Shown here in pieces: positions 1-9,415 of a DNA stretch of 64,000 bases (position 1 is the first letter of the stretch; each line of letters opens with the position of its first letter). The stretch comes from Paracoccus saliphilus. GTDB lineage: Bacteria > Pseudomonadota > Alphaproteobacteria > Rhodobacterales > Rhodobacteraceae. Under the pieces are notes generated by a model. It had not been told where the DNA came from, searched no databases, and was given only the letters and a program-made list of their open reading frames with translations. The stretch covers positions 4,160,001-4,224,000 of the forward strand of contig NZ_CP067140.1 of the NCBI RefSeq assembly GCF_028553805.1, written 5' to 3'. The translations under genes were made by a program, and so were the position numbers.

Positions 1-296
1 ATCGTCACCCAGCTGAGAAGATGCAGCCCTGCATAGGTGAAGCACAGCAGACCAAGTGCCCGCCGGAATTTCATCAGGCTGATCCCCGCGATTCGCACTA
101 AGGGTGTCACCGCCAGGCTCGCGATAAGGAAATATAGCGCGGTGCGGCCCAACCGATGTTCGACATCGCGGACCGGCTCGACCCCAAGCCCCCCGGTGAA
201 AATATCCCAGACCAACAGGCACAGGGGAATCAGCCCGCCCATCCACACCGCCCAGACCGGCAAGCGGCGCAGCGTATCGTTCAATTGTCGTTTCAT
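1..296 (-). CDS. msrQ: MsrQ, heme-binding membrane subunit of the methionine sulfoxide reductase (partial)
   Basis: Reading the minus strand from the ATG at 296 gives an open frame that runs off the left edge of the window. The visible part is the N-terminal ~98 residues, with hydrophobic segments such as VWAVWMGGLIPLCLLVWD and TALYFLIASLAVTPLV and the family-like phrase GLLCFTYAGLHLLSW. MsrQ is the integral membrane heme protein that passes electrons to periplasmic MsrP. Its start overlaps the msrP stop (TGATG), so the two are translationally coupled. The C-terminal half is outside the window. Confidence 0.88.
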   Translation of the reverse strand, partial: MKRQLNDTLRRLPVWAVWMGGLIPLCLLVWDIFTGGLGVEPVRDVEHRLGRTALYFLIASLAVTPLVRIAGISLMKFRRALGLLCFTYAGLHLLSWVT

Positions 297-1192
297 CAGT
301 AATTCTTCGTCAGATCCATTCCGGCATAGAGCGAGGCCACCTGCTCACCATAGCCGTTGAATTTCAGCGTTTCCTGCCGCCCGCCAAAAAGGCCAGAGCC
401 AATCCTGCGTTCAGTCGCCTGCGACCAGCGGGGGTGATCCACCTCGGGATTCACATTGGCGTAGAAACCATATTCCGACGGGGCCGTATCCTGCCAGGTC
501 GCGAATGGCTGCTTGTCGGTCAGGGTGATCCTCACGATCGATTTGATCGACTTGAACCCGTATTTCCACGGCACGACCAGACGAATCGGCGCACCATTCT
601 GCTTGGGCATCGGATCGGAATAGAGACCCGTCGCCAGAATCGTCAGCGGATGCATCGCCTCATCCATGCGTAGCCCTTCGCGATAGGGCCATTTGAGAAT
701 CGGGTAGCTCTGCCCGCGCATCTCTTCGGGACGCATCAGGGTCTCGAAGGATACGAACCTGGCCGAGGGCTGCACGCCCGCCTTGTTCAGCACCGAGGAC
801 AATGGCACGCCGATCCAGGGAATCACCATCGACCACGCCTCGACGCAGCGCAGCCGGTAGATCCGTTCTTCCAACGCATTGTCGGGGGCGAGATCCTCGA
901 CACCATAACTGCCGGGCCGCTCGACCATTCCGCCGATTTCAATCGACCATGGATCTATAGTCATCGCATCTGCGTAACGGGCCGGATCCTCCTTCCCGGT
1001 GCCGAACTCGTAGAAATTGTTGTAATTGGTAATTTCTTCAAAACTGTTCGGCTTTTCATCCGTGGATAGTGGCGAAGCCTTCCCTGTCAGCGCGGCAGCA
1101 GGCGATGCGGCGAACGCGGCCCCTGCGGCAATGAAGCTACGCCGGTTCAGCCAATCGGCCTTGGGGGTAACGTCGGACCAGTTAAGTTTCAT
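296..1192 (-). CDS. msrP: MsrP, periplasmic molybdopterin methionine sulfoxide reductase catalytic subunit
   Basis: This 298-residue protein repairs oxidised methionine in periplasmic proteins, using a Mo-molybdopterin cofactor and electrons from MsrQ. A twin-arginine export signal is visible (NRRSFIAAG, Arg17 and Arg18, then an Ala-rich stretch). The molybdenum-ligand cysteine lies in RLRCVEAW (about Cys116), and the sulfite-oxidase-fold phrase [13 protein letters not shown] is present. I chose the ATG at 1192 because GGAGAGAG precedes it; a longer frame to 1240 has no signal peptide at its start. It is cotranscribed with msrQ, and a DUF302 gene diverges upstream. Confidence 0.95.
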   Translation of the reverse strand: MKLNWSDVTPKADWLNRRSFIAAGAAFAASPAAALTGKASPLSTDEKPNSFEEITNYNNFYEFGTGKEDPARYADAMTIDPWSIEIGGMVERPGSYGVEDLAPDNALEERIYRLRCVEAWSMVIPWIGVPLSSVLNKAGVQPSARFVSFETLMRPEEMRGQSYPILKWPYREGLRMDEAMHPLTILATGLYSDPMPKQNGAPIRLVVPWKYGFKSIKSIVRITLTDKQPFATWQDTAPSEYGFYANVNPEVDHPRWSQATERRIGSGLFGGRQETLKFNGYGEQVASLYAGMDLTKNY

Positions 1193-1267
1193 ATTCTCTC
1201 TCCGATATGTCTTGCTCGGCCGGGCTTGCTGACCCATCATCGCATAGTCACGCTGATGGAGGCCGAT

Positions 1268-1726
1268 ATGCGCATCACAATCGCTTTACTGTTCGTATGG
1301 GCGGGGCTGGGCGTTACAGCCAGCGCCGATGACATTCCGGTGAGCCCGCCGGTAATCCACGAAGTCGAAGGCGATTTCGACGATATCGCCTTCGGGGTCG
1401 AGAACGCGATCATAAATGCAGGGTTGGTTATCGAAACACGCAGCCATGCGGGAGAGATGCTGGCCCGGACGAAAGAGGATGTCGGCGGCAAAAGGGATAT
1501 CTATACCCATGCGGAAATCTTCACATTCTGCTCGGCCAAAATCTCGCGCGAGGTAATGGAGATCGATCCGATGAATATCCAGTTCTGTCCCTATTCGATC
1601 TTCCTGTTCGAAACACCGGATGCACCGGGCAGGATCACGGTCGGTCATCCCCACTATGGCGGATCGATGGCGCCCGTGCAGGAATTGCTGGACGGAATCA
1701 TGGCCGATGCGCTGATGCTGGAATAG
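1268..1726 (+). CDS. Exported DUF302-family protein
   Basis: The 152-residue product starts with a signal peptide ([15 protein letters not shown], cleavage probably near TASA-DD). The rest matches the general form of DUF302 proteins, a small alpha/beta domain of unknown function: an N-terminal strand and helix with [20 protein letters not shown], and a C-terminal [10 protein letters not shown] section. The start at 1268 is set by GGAGG at 1258-1262; upstream in-frame codons at 1226 and 1256 lack a good ribosome site. It diverges from msrPQ and precedes a lipase-like gene in the same direction, 23 bases away. Confidence 0.75.
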   Translation: MRITIALLFVWAGLGVTASADDIPVSPPVIHEVEGDFDDIAFGVENAIINAGLVIETRSHAGEMLARTKEDVGGKRDIYTHAEIFTFCSAKISREVMEIDPMNIQFCPYSIFLFETPDAPGRITVGHPHYGGSMAPVQELLDGIMADALMLE

Positions 1727-1749
1727 GCCCGGCAACCGGACCGTCACAT

Positions 1750-2478
1750 ATGTTCAGACATCTTGTCGGATTGCTCTTCCTGTTGCTTCCAACATCGGCT
1801 CTTGCCGGAGAATGCGTCGTGTTATTGCACGGACTTGCCCGAACCGACGTATCATTGGCAGTGATGGAGCATGTGCTCGAACGCGAAGGATATCACGTCG
1901 TCAGTAACGACTACCCCTCGACCGATCTGCCGATCGAGCCGCTGCTGGCATATGTCGGCAATGCGGTTGCCGAATGTGACGGCGAACGGTTCCATTTCGT
2001 CACCCACTCCATGGGCGGCATACTGGTGCGAGGCTGGCTGCGTGATCGTCACCCCAAGGAACTGGGCAGGACGGTCATGCTGGCCCCACCCAATCATGGA
2101 TCGGAAGTCACCGATGATTACGGCGACCTCGCGATCTATGAATACCTGAACGGTCCTGCGGGAATGCAGCTTGGCACCGATGCGGACAGTATGCCGAACA
2201 GATTGCCCAAAGCCGATTTCGAGCTTGGGATCATCGCCGGCGACCGGACTGTGAACCCGATCCTGTCAACCAGCTTCAACGGTCCGAACGACGGCAAGGT
2301 CTCGGTCAAAAGCACAAGACTTGACGGCATGACCGATCACCTCGTGGTGCATGCCACCCATACATTCATAATGAATAACCCGGTGGTAATCGCCCAGACC
2401 CTGACCTTCCTGCGCGAGGGGCGGTTCGATCATGATATGACGCTTACCGAAGCCATAACGGCGATATTCCCGCAATAG
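1750..2478 (+). CDS. Exported alpha/beta hydrolase, lipase-like
   Basis: This 242-residue protein has a short signal peptide (LVGLLFLLLPTSALAG) followed by an alpha/beta hydrolase fold. The oxyanion region is VVLLHGLARTD and the nucleophile elbow is FVTHSMGGILVRG (GxSxG form, H-S-M-G-G). A late His in HTFIMNN is a plausible catalytic histidine. The arrangement resembles small triacylglycerol-lipase or PGAP1-like esterases; the substrate cannot be told. It ends 2 bases from the convergent recQ stop, leaving no room for a separate terminator. Confidence 0.8.
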   Translation: MFRHLVGLLFLLLPTSALAGECVVLLHGLARTDVSLAVMEHVLEREGYHVVSNDYPSTDLPIEPLLAYVGNAVAECDGERFHFVTHSMGGILVRGWLRDRHPKELGRTVMLAPPNHGSEVTDDYGDLAIYEYLNGPAGMQLGTDADSMPNRLPKADFELGIIAGDRTVNPILSTSFNGPNDGKVSVKSTRLDGMTDHLVVHATHTFIMNNPVVIAQTLTFLREGRFDHDMTLTEAITAIFPQ

Positions 2479-2480
2479 CC

Positions 2481-4514
2481 TCAGTTGCCGGAAATCTCGC
2501 CCAGGAACGCCGCGCCGAAACGCTCCATCCGGGCGGAATCCAGGTGTCGAGAAAGTGCCGCCGAATCCGCAGGCCGCGCCTCGGCGATGCGGCGAATCTG
2601 AGTGGTAGAGCATGACAGGGGTTTTCCGGTACCATCCTCTCCACGCATCAGGCGGTTCTGCGCGTCTATCAGGCGGTCGAACAGCTCTCCGGCGGGACGC
2701 CCAGCCAATGCGCGGCGATGAGGATGCATCTCGGGCTGCTCTCCAGCGATCACCGCCAGGAACTCGCGGCCATGACTTTCAAGCTTCTTCGCCCCGACCC
2801 CGTTCACCTGCGCCATCTCGTCCAGGTTCTGGGGGCGCCGTTCGGCCATCTCGATCAAGGTGCGGTCGGGAAAGATGACATAGGCGGGAACGCGGGCAGC
2901 CTCGGCCAGCGCCCGCCGCTTGGCCTTGAGCGCGGATAGCAAGGGTTCATCCTCCTCCGCCACCTGCGTGCGCAGGACCGTGCTGCTCTTGGCCCGCAAT
3001 GTGGTATCATGGCGAAGGGTGACGCTTTCCTCGCCACGCAGGATCGGATGGGCAGCGTCGGTCAGATGCAACGCGCCGTGGCGTTCGGGATCGGGACGGC
3101 ACAGGTCCAGCCCCATCATCTGCCGAAAAATCGCCTGCCATTGCCCGCGGCTGTGATCGCGCCCGACACCAAAAGTCGGCAACTGTTCATGACCCCGCCC
3201 CCGGACCTTTTCGGTCGCATTCCCGGTCAGGATATCGATCAGGTGCCCCGCGCCGAACCATTCGCCGGTCCGAAGCATCGCCGATAGGGCTTTACGCACC
3301 GATTGCGTCCCGTCGAACAGCTTGGGCGGTGTCTCGCACAAATCGCAATTACCGCAATCCTCGGCCAATTCCTCGCCGAAATAGGCCAGCAGACGCTTGC
3401 GGCGACAACTGGTCGCCTCGGCCAAGCCCAGAAGCGCGTTCAGCCGGGTGTGATCGGCAGTCTTGCGAGCGGATTCGGCCAGCCCCTCATCCACCTGCAT
3501 GCGGCGCAAGCGGATATCGTCGGGTCCATAGAGCGTCAAGGTATCGGCCGGATCGCCATCGCGGCCCGCCCTTCCGATTTCCTGGTAATAGGCCTCGATG
3601 CTTTTCGGCAGATCCGCATGCAGCACCCAACGGATATCCGGCTTGTCGATCCCCATGCCGAAAGCCACCGTCGCCACAACGATCAGCCCGTCTTCTCGCT
3701 GGAACCTGCCTTCGACCTCGCGACGGGGTCCGGCCTCCATGCCGCCATGATAGGCAACGGCACTATGACCGGCCTCGTTCAGGGCAGTGGCCAGAGTCTC
3801 GGTTCGGGCGCGGCTGGCACAATAGACGATGCCGGATTGCCCCCGCCGAGCCCCGACGAAACTCAGGACCTGCTTGCGCGGGCTGTCCTTGGGTTGAAAG
3901 GCCAGCCGGATATTGGGACGGTCGAAACCGCGCAGGAAGGTTGTCGGTTGTTGACCATCGAACAGGCGGCTTACGATTTCGGCCCGCGTCTCGGCATCGG
4001 CCGTGGCGGTAAAGGCAGCCAGCGGCACATTCAGCACCCGCTTCAATTCCCCGATGCGCAAATAATCGGGGCGGAAATCATGACCCCATTGGCTGACGCA
4101 ATGCGCCTCGTCCACGGCAATTGCCGTCACGCCCGCCCGGCGCAGAAGGTTCATCGTGCCGCCCGAGGCCAGACGTTCCGGCGCCATATAGAGGATTCTC
4201 AGATCGCCCTGCCCCAGGGCCTGAAACACCGCGTCGGTTTCTTCCTGTGTATTGCCGCTGGTCAGGGCACCCGCCGCGACCCCCGCCTCGCTGAGTGCCC
4301 GGACCTGATCGCGCATCAGGGCGATCAGCGGCGAAATCACAACGGTCACGCCATCCCGCATCAGGGCAGGCAACTGGTAGCACAGCGATTTGCCGCCCCC
4401 CGTCGGCATGATCGCCAGCACTTCCTGACCTCCAGCCACGGCCTCGACGATCTCGCGCTGGCCGGGACGGAAGCCGCCAAAGCCCCAAACCTGTCGCAGA
4501 AGATCTGTCGGCAT
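2481..4514 (-). CDS. recQ: ATP-dependent DNA helicase RecQ
   Basis: RecQ unwinds DNA 3'-5' for recombination and replication-fork repair. The 677-residue protein shows Walker A PTGGGKS (about residues 37-43), the DEAH box in AVDEAHCVSQWGHDFRPDY, helicase motif VI in QEIGRAGRDG, the RecQ zinc cluster (CRRKRLL ... CGNCDLC), an RQC winged-helix region, and a single C-terminal HRDC domain around FPDRTLIEMAERRPQNLDEM. The ATG at 4514 overlaps the stop of yggT (ATGA), so a GTG one codon earlier is not needed. The length is a little over the E. coli form. Confidence 0.97.
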   Translation of the reverse strand: MPTDLLRQVWGFGGFRPGQREIVEAVAGGQEVLAIMPTGGGKSLCYQLPALMRDGVTVVISPLIALMRDQVRALSEAGVAAGALTSGNTQEETDAVFQALGQGDLRILYMAPERLASGGTMNLLRRAGVTAIAVDEAHCVSQWGHDFRPDYLRIGELKRVLNVPLAAFTATADAETRAEIVSRLFDGQQPTTFLRGFDRPNIRLAFQPKDSPRKQVLSFVGARRGQSGIVYCASRARTETLATALNEAGHSAVAYHGGMEAGPRREVEGRFQREDGLIVVATVAFGMGIDKPDIRWVLHADLPKSIEAYYQEIGRAGRDGDPADTLTLYGPDDIRLRRMQVDEGLAESARKTADHTRLNALLGLAEATSCRRKRLLAYFGEELAEDCGNCDLCETPPKLFDGTQSVRKALSAMLRTGEWFGAGHLIDILTGNATEKVRGRGHEQLPTFGVGRDHSRGQWQAIFRQMMGLDLCRPDPERHGALHLTDAAHPILRGEESVTLRHDTTLRAKSSTVLRTQVAEEDEPLLSALKAKRRALAEAARVPAYVIFPDRTLIEMAERRPQNLDEMAQVNGVGAKKLESHGREFLAVIAGEQPEMHPHRRALAGRPAGELFDRLIDAQNRLMRGEDGTGKPLSCSTTQIRRIAEARPADSAALSRHLDSARMERFGAAFLGEISGN

Positions 4515-4807
4515 CACATTCCGTAGAAGAAGCCCGCGTTATTGGCCAATGCGCGCTGAAGGATGATGATGATCACGAACAGGACCAGAGGCGCGAGATC
4601 CAACCCGCCGGTGTTCGGGAGGATATTGCGGATCGGGCGATAGATCGGCTCCAGCAATCGGGACAGCCCGTCCCAGATCGACGCGACCAGGGGCTGGCGC
4701 AGGTTCAGGACCTGGAAATTGATAAGCCACGACATGATGATATGGACGATCATCACGAACCACACCACTTGCAGGATCAGTTGCAAGGCTTCGTATAGCG
4801 TTCCCAT
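4514..4807 (-). CDS. YggT-family membrane protein
   Basis: The 97-residue protein has two hydrophobic segments, LQLILQVVWFVMIVHIIMSWL (about 8-28) and LAPLVLFVIIIILQRAL (about 71-87), separated by the conserved LLEPIYRPIRNILP loop. This is the usual YggT layout. YggT proteins are linked to cell-division and osmotic phenotypes, but no precise activity is known. The start at 4807 has AGGGGAAG just upstream; the longer frame to 5092 is read-through. It is coupled to recQ by a 1-base overlap. Confidence 0.92.
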   Translation of the reverse strand: MGTLYEALQLILQVVWFVMIVHIIMSWLINFQVLNLRQPLVASIWDGLSRLLEPIYRPIRNILPNTGGLDLAPLVLFVIIIILQRALANNAGFFYGM

Positions 4808-4941
4808 CTTCCCCTCTTCGTAGCGATTGCGCCCTGTATGACCTTGCAGGCGTCTGCGTGCAAGCCGGTTGCCGCAGCGTCCGGCTTGACGATAATGCGG
4901 GCAAAGGTCACCCCTGTTCCGAACCAGACATGGGGTGGCCG

Positions 4942-5502
4942 ATGTATCCGTTGATCCGCTTTGCCAAGGAAATGTTGAAATATCGTAACGCGCCTGCCCT
5001 TGGGCCGGTCGATCCGCATATTTCAACTCATATCTGCTGGCCCTGGGACCTCGACCCCTGGATCGAGCTGAACAACGGCCGCACTCTGACATTGTATGAT
5101 CTGGGCCGCATCCCGTTGGCCATGCGCAGCGGATTGATCCCTATCCTGAAGCAGAAGGGCTGGGGCATAACCGTGGCCGGAAACTCGACCCGTTACCGCC
5201 GCCGCATCCGAGTATTCAACCGCTTCACAATGATTTCGCGGATGATCGGTTGGGATCATCGTTTCATCTACATGGATCAATCCATGTGGAAGGGCGGCGA
5301 GTGCTGCAATCAGGTCCTGATCCGTTCCGCCGTGACTTCGGCCAGGGGGATCGTGCCGCCATCCGAGGTGATAGCCGCTCTGGGTCACGAGGCCGATAGC
5401 CCCGAAATGCCCGAATGGGTCAAGGCGTGGATCGAAGCCGACGCCGTCAGGCCCTGGCCGCCTGAACTCCCCGAAGAGGCGAAACGGCACTTGTCAGGCT
5501 GA
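4942..5502 (+). CDS. Acyl-CoA thioesterase-like protein (hotdog fold, THEM6-like)
   Basis: The 186-residue product resembles the thioesterase subgroup that includes THEM6, with 4HBT hotdog-fold features such as WPWDLDPWIELNNGRTLTLYDLGR near the start and IGWDHRFIYMDQSMWKGGE in the middle. The Asn-Asn-Gly turn and the acidic Asp after it match the active-site helix region of hotdog thioesterases. The start at 4942 follows GGGGTGG; ATGs at 4858 and 4930 are possible but give non-homologous extensions. The substrate is unknown. Confidence 0.72.
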   Translation: MYPLIRFAKEMLKYRNAPALGPVDPHISTHICWPWDLDPWIELNNGRTLTLYDLGRIPLAMRSGLIPILKQKGWGITVAGNSTRYRRRIRVFNRFTMISRMIGWDHRFIYMDQSMWKGGECCNQVLIRSAVTSARGIVPPSEVIAALGHEADSPEMPEWVKAWIEADAVRPWPPELPEEAKRHLSG

Positions 5503-5547
5503 CCGGCCTCAGGCCTTATAGGCGCGCAAAAGAAAGAGGGGCGGGAT

Positions 5548-6918
5548 ATGAACCGCAGGCGCATCTGGGGTTGGTGGTTTTTCGATTGGGCCAGCCAGCC
5601 ATATCACACGCTGCTTGTGACCTTTATCTTCTCGATCTACTTCGCCGAGGTCGCCAAGCGCCATTTCATCACCCTCGGAGAGAGCGCGACAATGGCTGGT
5701 GCACATGCACAGACATTGTGGGGCTACGGCCTCTCTATCACCGGCGTGGTGATTGCCGTTCTGGCACCCATCCTCGGCGCAATTGCCGATACATCCGGCA
5801 AACGTATGCCATGGATATGGCTCTTCTCGACCTTCTATGTCGTGGGCGCGGCCGGCCTGTGGTACCTGATGCCCGAGCAACCCGCACTGATCCGTGCGGT
5901 CACCCTGTTCGGCATCGGCATGATCGGGGTCGAGTTCGCCACCATATTCACCAATGCACTGCTCCCCAGCCTCGCCCCGCGAGACGAGATCGGCAGACTG
6001 TCCGGTTCGGGCTATGCCTTTGGCTATCTGGGCGGTGTGGTATCGCTGGCCGTGATGCTGGCATTGTTCGCAGAAACGCCAAGCGGCAAGACATTGGCGG
6101 GGCTGGAACCGCTCTTCGGTCTCGATCCGGCGCAGCGCGAAGGTACGCGCTTTGTCGGCCCGTTCACGGCGCTCTGGTATGTCCTTTTCATGATCCCCTT
6201 CTTCCTCTGGGTCAAGGAGCCGCCCGGTCCCCGCCGCCCCATCCGCATCGGATACGCCCTTCGCGATCTCTGGGTGCTGATCCGCAGTCTGCGCCACCGA
6301 CGCAGCCTCGCAAGCTGGCTGGTCTCGTCGATGCTGTCACGGGATGCTCTGAACGCGCTTTACGGCTTTGGCGGAGTCTATGCAGGCACGGTGCTGGGTT
6401 GGCCGGTGGTCCTTGCAGGTGTGTTCGGGGTCGTCAGCGCAATCTCTGCCTCTGTCATCAGTTGGCTGGGCGGCAAGGCCGACCGGAGGTGGGGCCCGAA
6501 ACCCGTGATCATCGGCTGCACGCTGATGCTGATGGGTGTTTGCGTTACAGTGGTAGGCATGGACCGGGAAACCCTGTTCGGCATGCCCGTTCCCGACACG
6601 CCTCTGATCGCGAATCTACGCCTGCCTGACGTGATCTTTTTCGCCTGCGGTGCCCTGATCGGCGGGGCGGGTGGAGCACTTCAGGCAGCCAGCCGCACCA
6701 TGATGGTGCGTCACACGAGCGAGGAGCGCGCGACAGAAGGGTTCGGTCTCTATGCCTTGTCGGGCAAGGCCACGGCCTTCCTCGCCCCGTTCCTGATCGC
6801 CACCGTCACCGATCTTACCGGAAATCAGCGCATCGGCATTTCTCCCCTGATCTTGATGTTTCTTCTCGCGTTGGTTCTGCTAATCTGGGTCAAACCTGAA
6901 GGAGAGGCAAAGCAGTGA
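5548..6918 (+). CDS. MFS transporter, UMF1 (Atg22-like) family
   Basis: This 456-residue integral membrane protein has about 12 hydrophobic segments. Its N terminus (GWWFFDWASQPYHTLLVTFIFSIYF) is the recognisable UMF1-family start. A GAIADTSGKRMPW loop between the second and third segments matches the MFS signature position. A mid-protein cytoplasmic loop (KEPPGPRRPI) separates the two halves. The transported substrate is unknown. GGGCGGG precedes the ATG. The stop overlaps the GTG start of mepA (GTGA). Confidence 0.88.
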   Translation: MNRRRIWGWWFFDWASQPYHTLLVTFIFSIYFAEVAKRHFITLGESATMAGAHAQTLWGYGLSITGVVIAVLAPILGAIADTSGKRMPWIWLFSTFYVVGAAGLWYLMPEQPALIRAVTLFGIGMIGVEFATIFTNALLPSLAPRDEIGRLSGSGYAFGYLGGVVSLAVMLALFAETPSGKTLAGLEPLFGLDPAQREGTRFVGPFTALWYVLFMIPFFLWVKEPPGPRRPIRIGYALRDLWVLIRSLRHRRSLASWLVSSMLSRDALNALYGFGGVYAGTVLGWPVVLAGVFGVVSAISASVISWLGGKADRRWGPKPVIIGCTLMLMGVCVTVVGMDRETLFGMPVPDTPLIANLRLPDVIFFACGALIGGAGGALQAASRTMMVRHTSEERATEGFGLYALSGKATAFLAPFLIATVTDLTGNQRIGISPLILMFLLALVLLIWVKPEGEAKQ

Positions 6919-7778
6919 TCCGTAAATTTTTAACCACAGCGGCCCTGATCGCGGGGCTGGTATCGCCCGCGTTGGCCGAACCTCTGGCCAAGGACGTGTT
7001 CGGCCATTTCAAAGGCGCCTCGCAAGGTCCGGCAGTCTCTATCGGTTTCTATTCCAAGGGCTGTGGCCAGGGATTCCAGCAACTTCCCGAAAGCGGTCCA
7101 AGCTGGCAGGCGATGCGCCTGTCTCGCAATCGGAACTGGGGCCATCCCGAACTGATCAGTTTCCTGGTCGGACTGTCCCAAGCCGCGCAACAAGCAGGCT
7201 GGAAAGGGCTGTATGTGGGCGATATCAGCCAGCCGCGCGGCGGCCCGATGATATCGGGACATGCCAGCCACCAGATCGGGCTCGATGCCGATATCTGGAT
7301 GCTTCCGCCTTCCTCGCTGAACCTGACTCCCGCGCAGCGCGAAAGCATTTCATCGGTCTCGGTGGTGGCGAAAGGCGGCACCCAGCTCTCCGGCAACTGG
7401 AATCCGGGCCATATGGCGATCATGCGCGCCGCCGCCCGCGATCCCCGGGTCGAACGGATTTTCACCGATCCCGTGGTGAAGGTCGCGATGTGCCAGATGG
7501 AGCGTGGCAATCGCAGCTGGCTACGCAAGATTCGCCCGTTAAATGGCCATGACTATCACTTTCATGTCCGGCTCTCCTGCCCCAAGGGCTCGATCTGCCG
7601 CGAGCAGGATCCGCCCCCTCCGGGCGATGGCTGCGCCGAAGCTGCGGAATGGATCAAGAACCGGATCGACCCGAGCCGCGTCAAACCCACACCCCCCGAT
7701 CCGAATTACCGTCATCCGCGCAGCTATCGGCTGAGCGAACTGCCCAATCAATGCCGCACCGTCGCCGCCGCACCCTGA
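6915..7778 (+). CDS. mepA: Penicillin-insensitive murein endopeptidase MepA
   Basis: MepA is a periplasmic zinc endopeptidase that cuts D-Ala-mDAP cross-links in peptidoglycan. The 287-residue precursor has a signal peptide (KFLTTAALIAGLVSPALA) and the family's metal-site phrases: GHASHQIGLDADIW (His and Asp ligands) and NGHDYHFHVRLSCP near the C terminus. The start is a GTG at 6915 that overlaps the upstream MFS stop. The gene runs 28 bases into the next reading frame, so three genes here are probably one operon. Confidence 0.93.
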   Translation: MIRKFLTTAALIAGLVSPALAEPLAKDVFGHFKGASQGPAVSIGFYSKGCGQGFQQLPESGPSWQAMRLSRNRNWGHPELISFLVGLSQAAQQAGWKGLYVGDISQPRGGPMISGHASHQIGLDADIWMLPPSSLNLTPAQRESISSVSVVAKGGTQLSGNWNPGHMAIMRAAARDPRVERIFTDPVVKVAMCQMERGNRSWLRKIRPLNGHDYHFHVRLSCPKGSICREQDPPPPGDGCAEAAEWIKNRIDPSRVKPTPPDPNYRHPRSYRLSELPNQCRTVAAAP

Positions 7779-8647
7779 TCGCGGCCGTTACGGCAATCCT
7801 GATCGCGGCCGGCGCCCCTGCGCCGGCCGTAACGCTGGATTACATTGGGACTTATGTCTGGACCGATGACGATCCACGCTTTGGCGGCTTTTCCGGAATC
7901 GAGATCACCGAAGGCGGCAGCCGTTTTCATGTCGTCTCGGACCGCACCAACCTGTTCTGGGGAAGTATCGAGCGCGACGACGCAGGCCGTATCCGACACA
8001 TGAACATTGCCGGTCGGGCGCATCTGAAAGCCAGCAGCGACGAACCGCTTTCCAAGGGATACCTGGGCGACAGCGAAGGGCTGGCAATCGGCGATGACGG
8101 TCAAATCTGGGTCAGCTTCGAAGGATTGAACCGGGTCGTCTCCTATCCCGATCCCGACGCGCCCGCACAGCCCCTTCCGCGCCCGCCCGCATTGCCCGAA
8201 CTCAGGCCCAATCAGGGTTTCGAATCCCTCGCGATCCAGGCGGATGGCGCGTTCTTCACCATCCCCGAACGCTCTATGGGGCCGGATCAACCCTACCCCG
8301 TCTTGCGCTTTCGCGATGGCACATGGGAGCAGCCTTTCACTCTCCGGCGCGATGGACGCTGGCTGCCGGTCGGTTCGGATTTCGGGCCGGATGGCTGGTT
8401 CTACCTGCTGGAGCGCGGCTTTCAGGGACTTCTGGGGTTTTCGTCCCGCGTCAGTCGCTTCCGCTTCGACGAAACCGGCGTCGCGGAAGAACAATTGCTG
8501 CTTGAAACCAGCCCCCTGCAATATGACAACCTCGAAGGATTGTCAGTCTGGCATGACGGCCAAGGCATTAGGCTAACCATGATCTCGGACGATAATTTCC
8601 TGTTCGTGCAACGAACGGAACTGGTTGAATACCGGCTGCGCGAGTGA
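7751..8647 (+). CDS. Exported phytase-like (esterase-like activity of phytase) family protein
   Basis: The 298-residue product starts inside the end of mepA at the ATG at 7751, followed by an Arg-rich n-region and signal peptide (RRTLIAAVTAILIAAGAPAPA). The mature part is a beta-propeller-like domain: GGFSGIEI near the start, GDSEGLAI, NQGFESLAI and NLEGLSVW. These are the repeated Asp/Glu-rich blade phrases of Pfam Phytase-like proteins. True phytase activity is not established for this family. No convincing ribosome site is seen, so translation may be coupled to mepA. Confidence 0.82.
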   Translation: MPHRRRRTLIAAVTAILIAAGAPAPAVTLDYIGTYVWTDDDPRFGGFSGIEITEGGSRFHVVSDRTNLFWGSIERDDAGRIRHMNIAGRAHLKASSDEPLSKGYLGDSEGLAIGDDGQIWVSFEGLNRVVSYPDPDAPAQPLPRPPALPELRPNQGFESLAIQADGAFFTIPERSMGPDQPYPVLRFRDGTWEQPFTLRRDGRWLPVGSDFGPDGWFYLLERGFQGLLGFSSRVSRFRFDETGVAEEQLLLETSPLQYDNLEGLSVWHDGQGIRLTMISDDNFLFVQRTELVEYRLRE

Positions 8648-8745
8648 CGACAGACCATTGACAGCTGCCACATCCCGGGCGTATGCGCCTTGCTGCCCTG
8701 CAAAGGGCCGAGTTGTTCCGCCACCTTGTAAAACGGAAATTCAGC

Positions 8746-9348
8746 ATGACCCGCTACCTGCCCGGCATCCTTGCCATGGCCGCCATCGTCGTGGCCTCGA
8801 ACATCCTCGTGCAATTCGTCATCGGCGACTGGCTGACATGGGGCGCGTTTACATACCCGCTTGCCTTTCTGGTCACCGATGTGATGAACCGTGTCTATGG
8901 CGCGGCAGCGGCGCGGCGCGTCGTGCTGGCGGGCTTCGCGGTGGGAGTCGCCTGCTCCCTCATCGCTGCCGGGTTCGACAAGACCACGCTGCGCATCGCC
9001 ATCGGCTCGGGCGCGGCCTTCCTGACCGCGCAGCTTTTGGACGTCGTGATCTTCGACAATCTGCGTGACCGCCGGTGGTGGGTCGCGCCGCTGGCCTCGA
9101 CCCTGGTCGGATCGGCGGTCGATACCGCCCTGTTCTTCGGCATCGCCTTCGCGGCTTTCCTGCCCGCCGACGCCAATACCGGGTGGGCGAACGAAGCGGT
9201 GCCGATGCTGGGATACGGCCCTGCGATCCCGCTTTGGGTCTCTCTGGCTGCTGCCGATTGGCTGGTCAAATTGTGCCTCGCCCTACTTGCCCTAGTGCCT
9301 TTCCGTATCATTGTACGCAATTTGTTGCATCTACCCCAAGAAAATTGA
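8746..9348 (+). CDS. VUT/YhhQ-family queuosine precursor transporter
   Basis: The 200-residue membrane protein has about six hydrophobic segments and VUT-family phrases: GAFTYPLAFLVTDVMNRVYG, LLDVVIFDNLRDRRWW and VGSAVDTALFFGIAF. Members import queuosine precursors such as preQ0 or preQ1. This genome also carries queC, queD and queE about 7.5 kb away, so it can probably both make and salvage the precursor. The start at 8746 is the first that fits the family; the upstream frame to 8683 is not conserved in character. The stop overlaps a TTGACA promoter-like box for the next element. Confidence 0.9.
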   Translation: MTRYLPGILAMAAIVVASNILVQFVIGDWLTWGAFTYPLAFLVTDVMNRVYGAAAARRVVLAGFAVGVACSLIAAGFDKTTLRIAIGSGAAFLTAQLLDVVIFDNLRDRRWWVAPLASTLVGSAVDTALFFGIAFAAFLPADANTGWANEAVPMLGYGPAIPLWVSLAAADWLVKLCLALLALVPFRIIVRNLLHLPQEN

Positions 9349-9377
9349 TTGACAGATTTTCGATCTGTGGCACCCTT
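9349..9377 (+). promoter_or_regulatory. Candidate promoter for the small gene at 9416
   Basis: A perfect TTGACA lies at 9349-9354, directly after the VUT stop codon. Seventeen bases later is a weak -10 candidate (ACCCTT, 9372-9377). The following transcript would start near 9384. The -35 match is clear; the -10 is poor, as is common in alphaproteobacteria. Confidence 0.4.
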
Positions 9378-9415
9378 TCAAATACAACGGCAACTTATTG
9401 AAAGGAGGTGGTCCA

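Noticed and set aside
3303..4526. 407-codon open frame on the plus strand
   Set aside because: It lies wholly antisense to recQ, has no domain I recognise, and its composition is that of a shadow frame in high-GC DNA.
8648..8745. Possible preQ1 riboswitch before the VUT transporter
   Set aside because: The leader has small hairpins, but I see neither the preQ1-I loop and A-rich tail nor other preQ1 class signatures.
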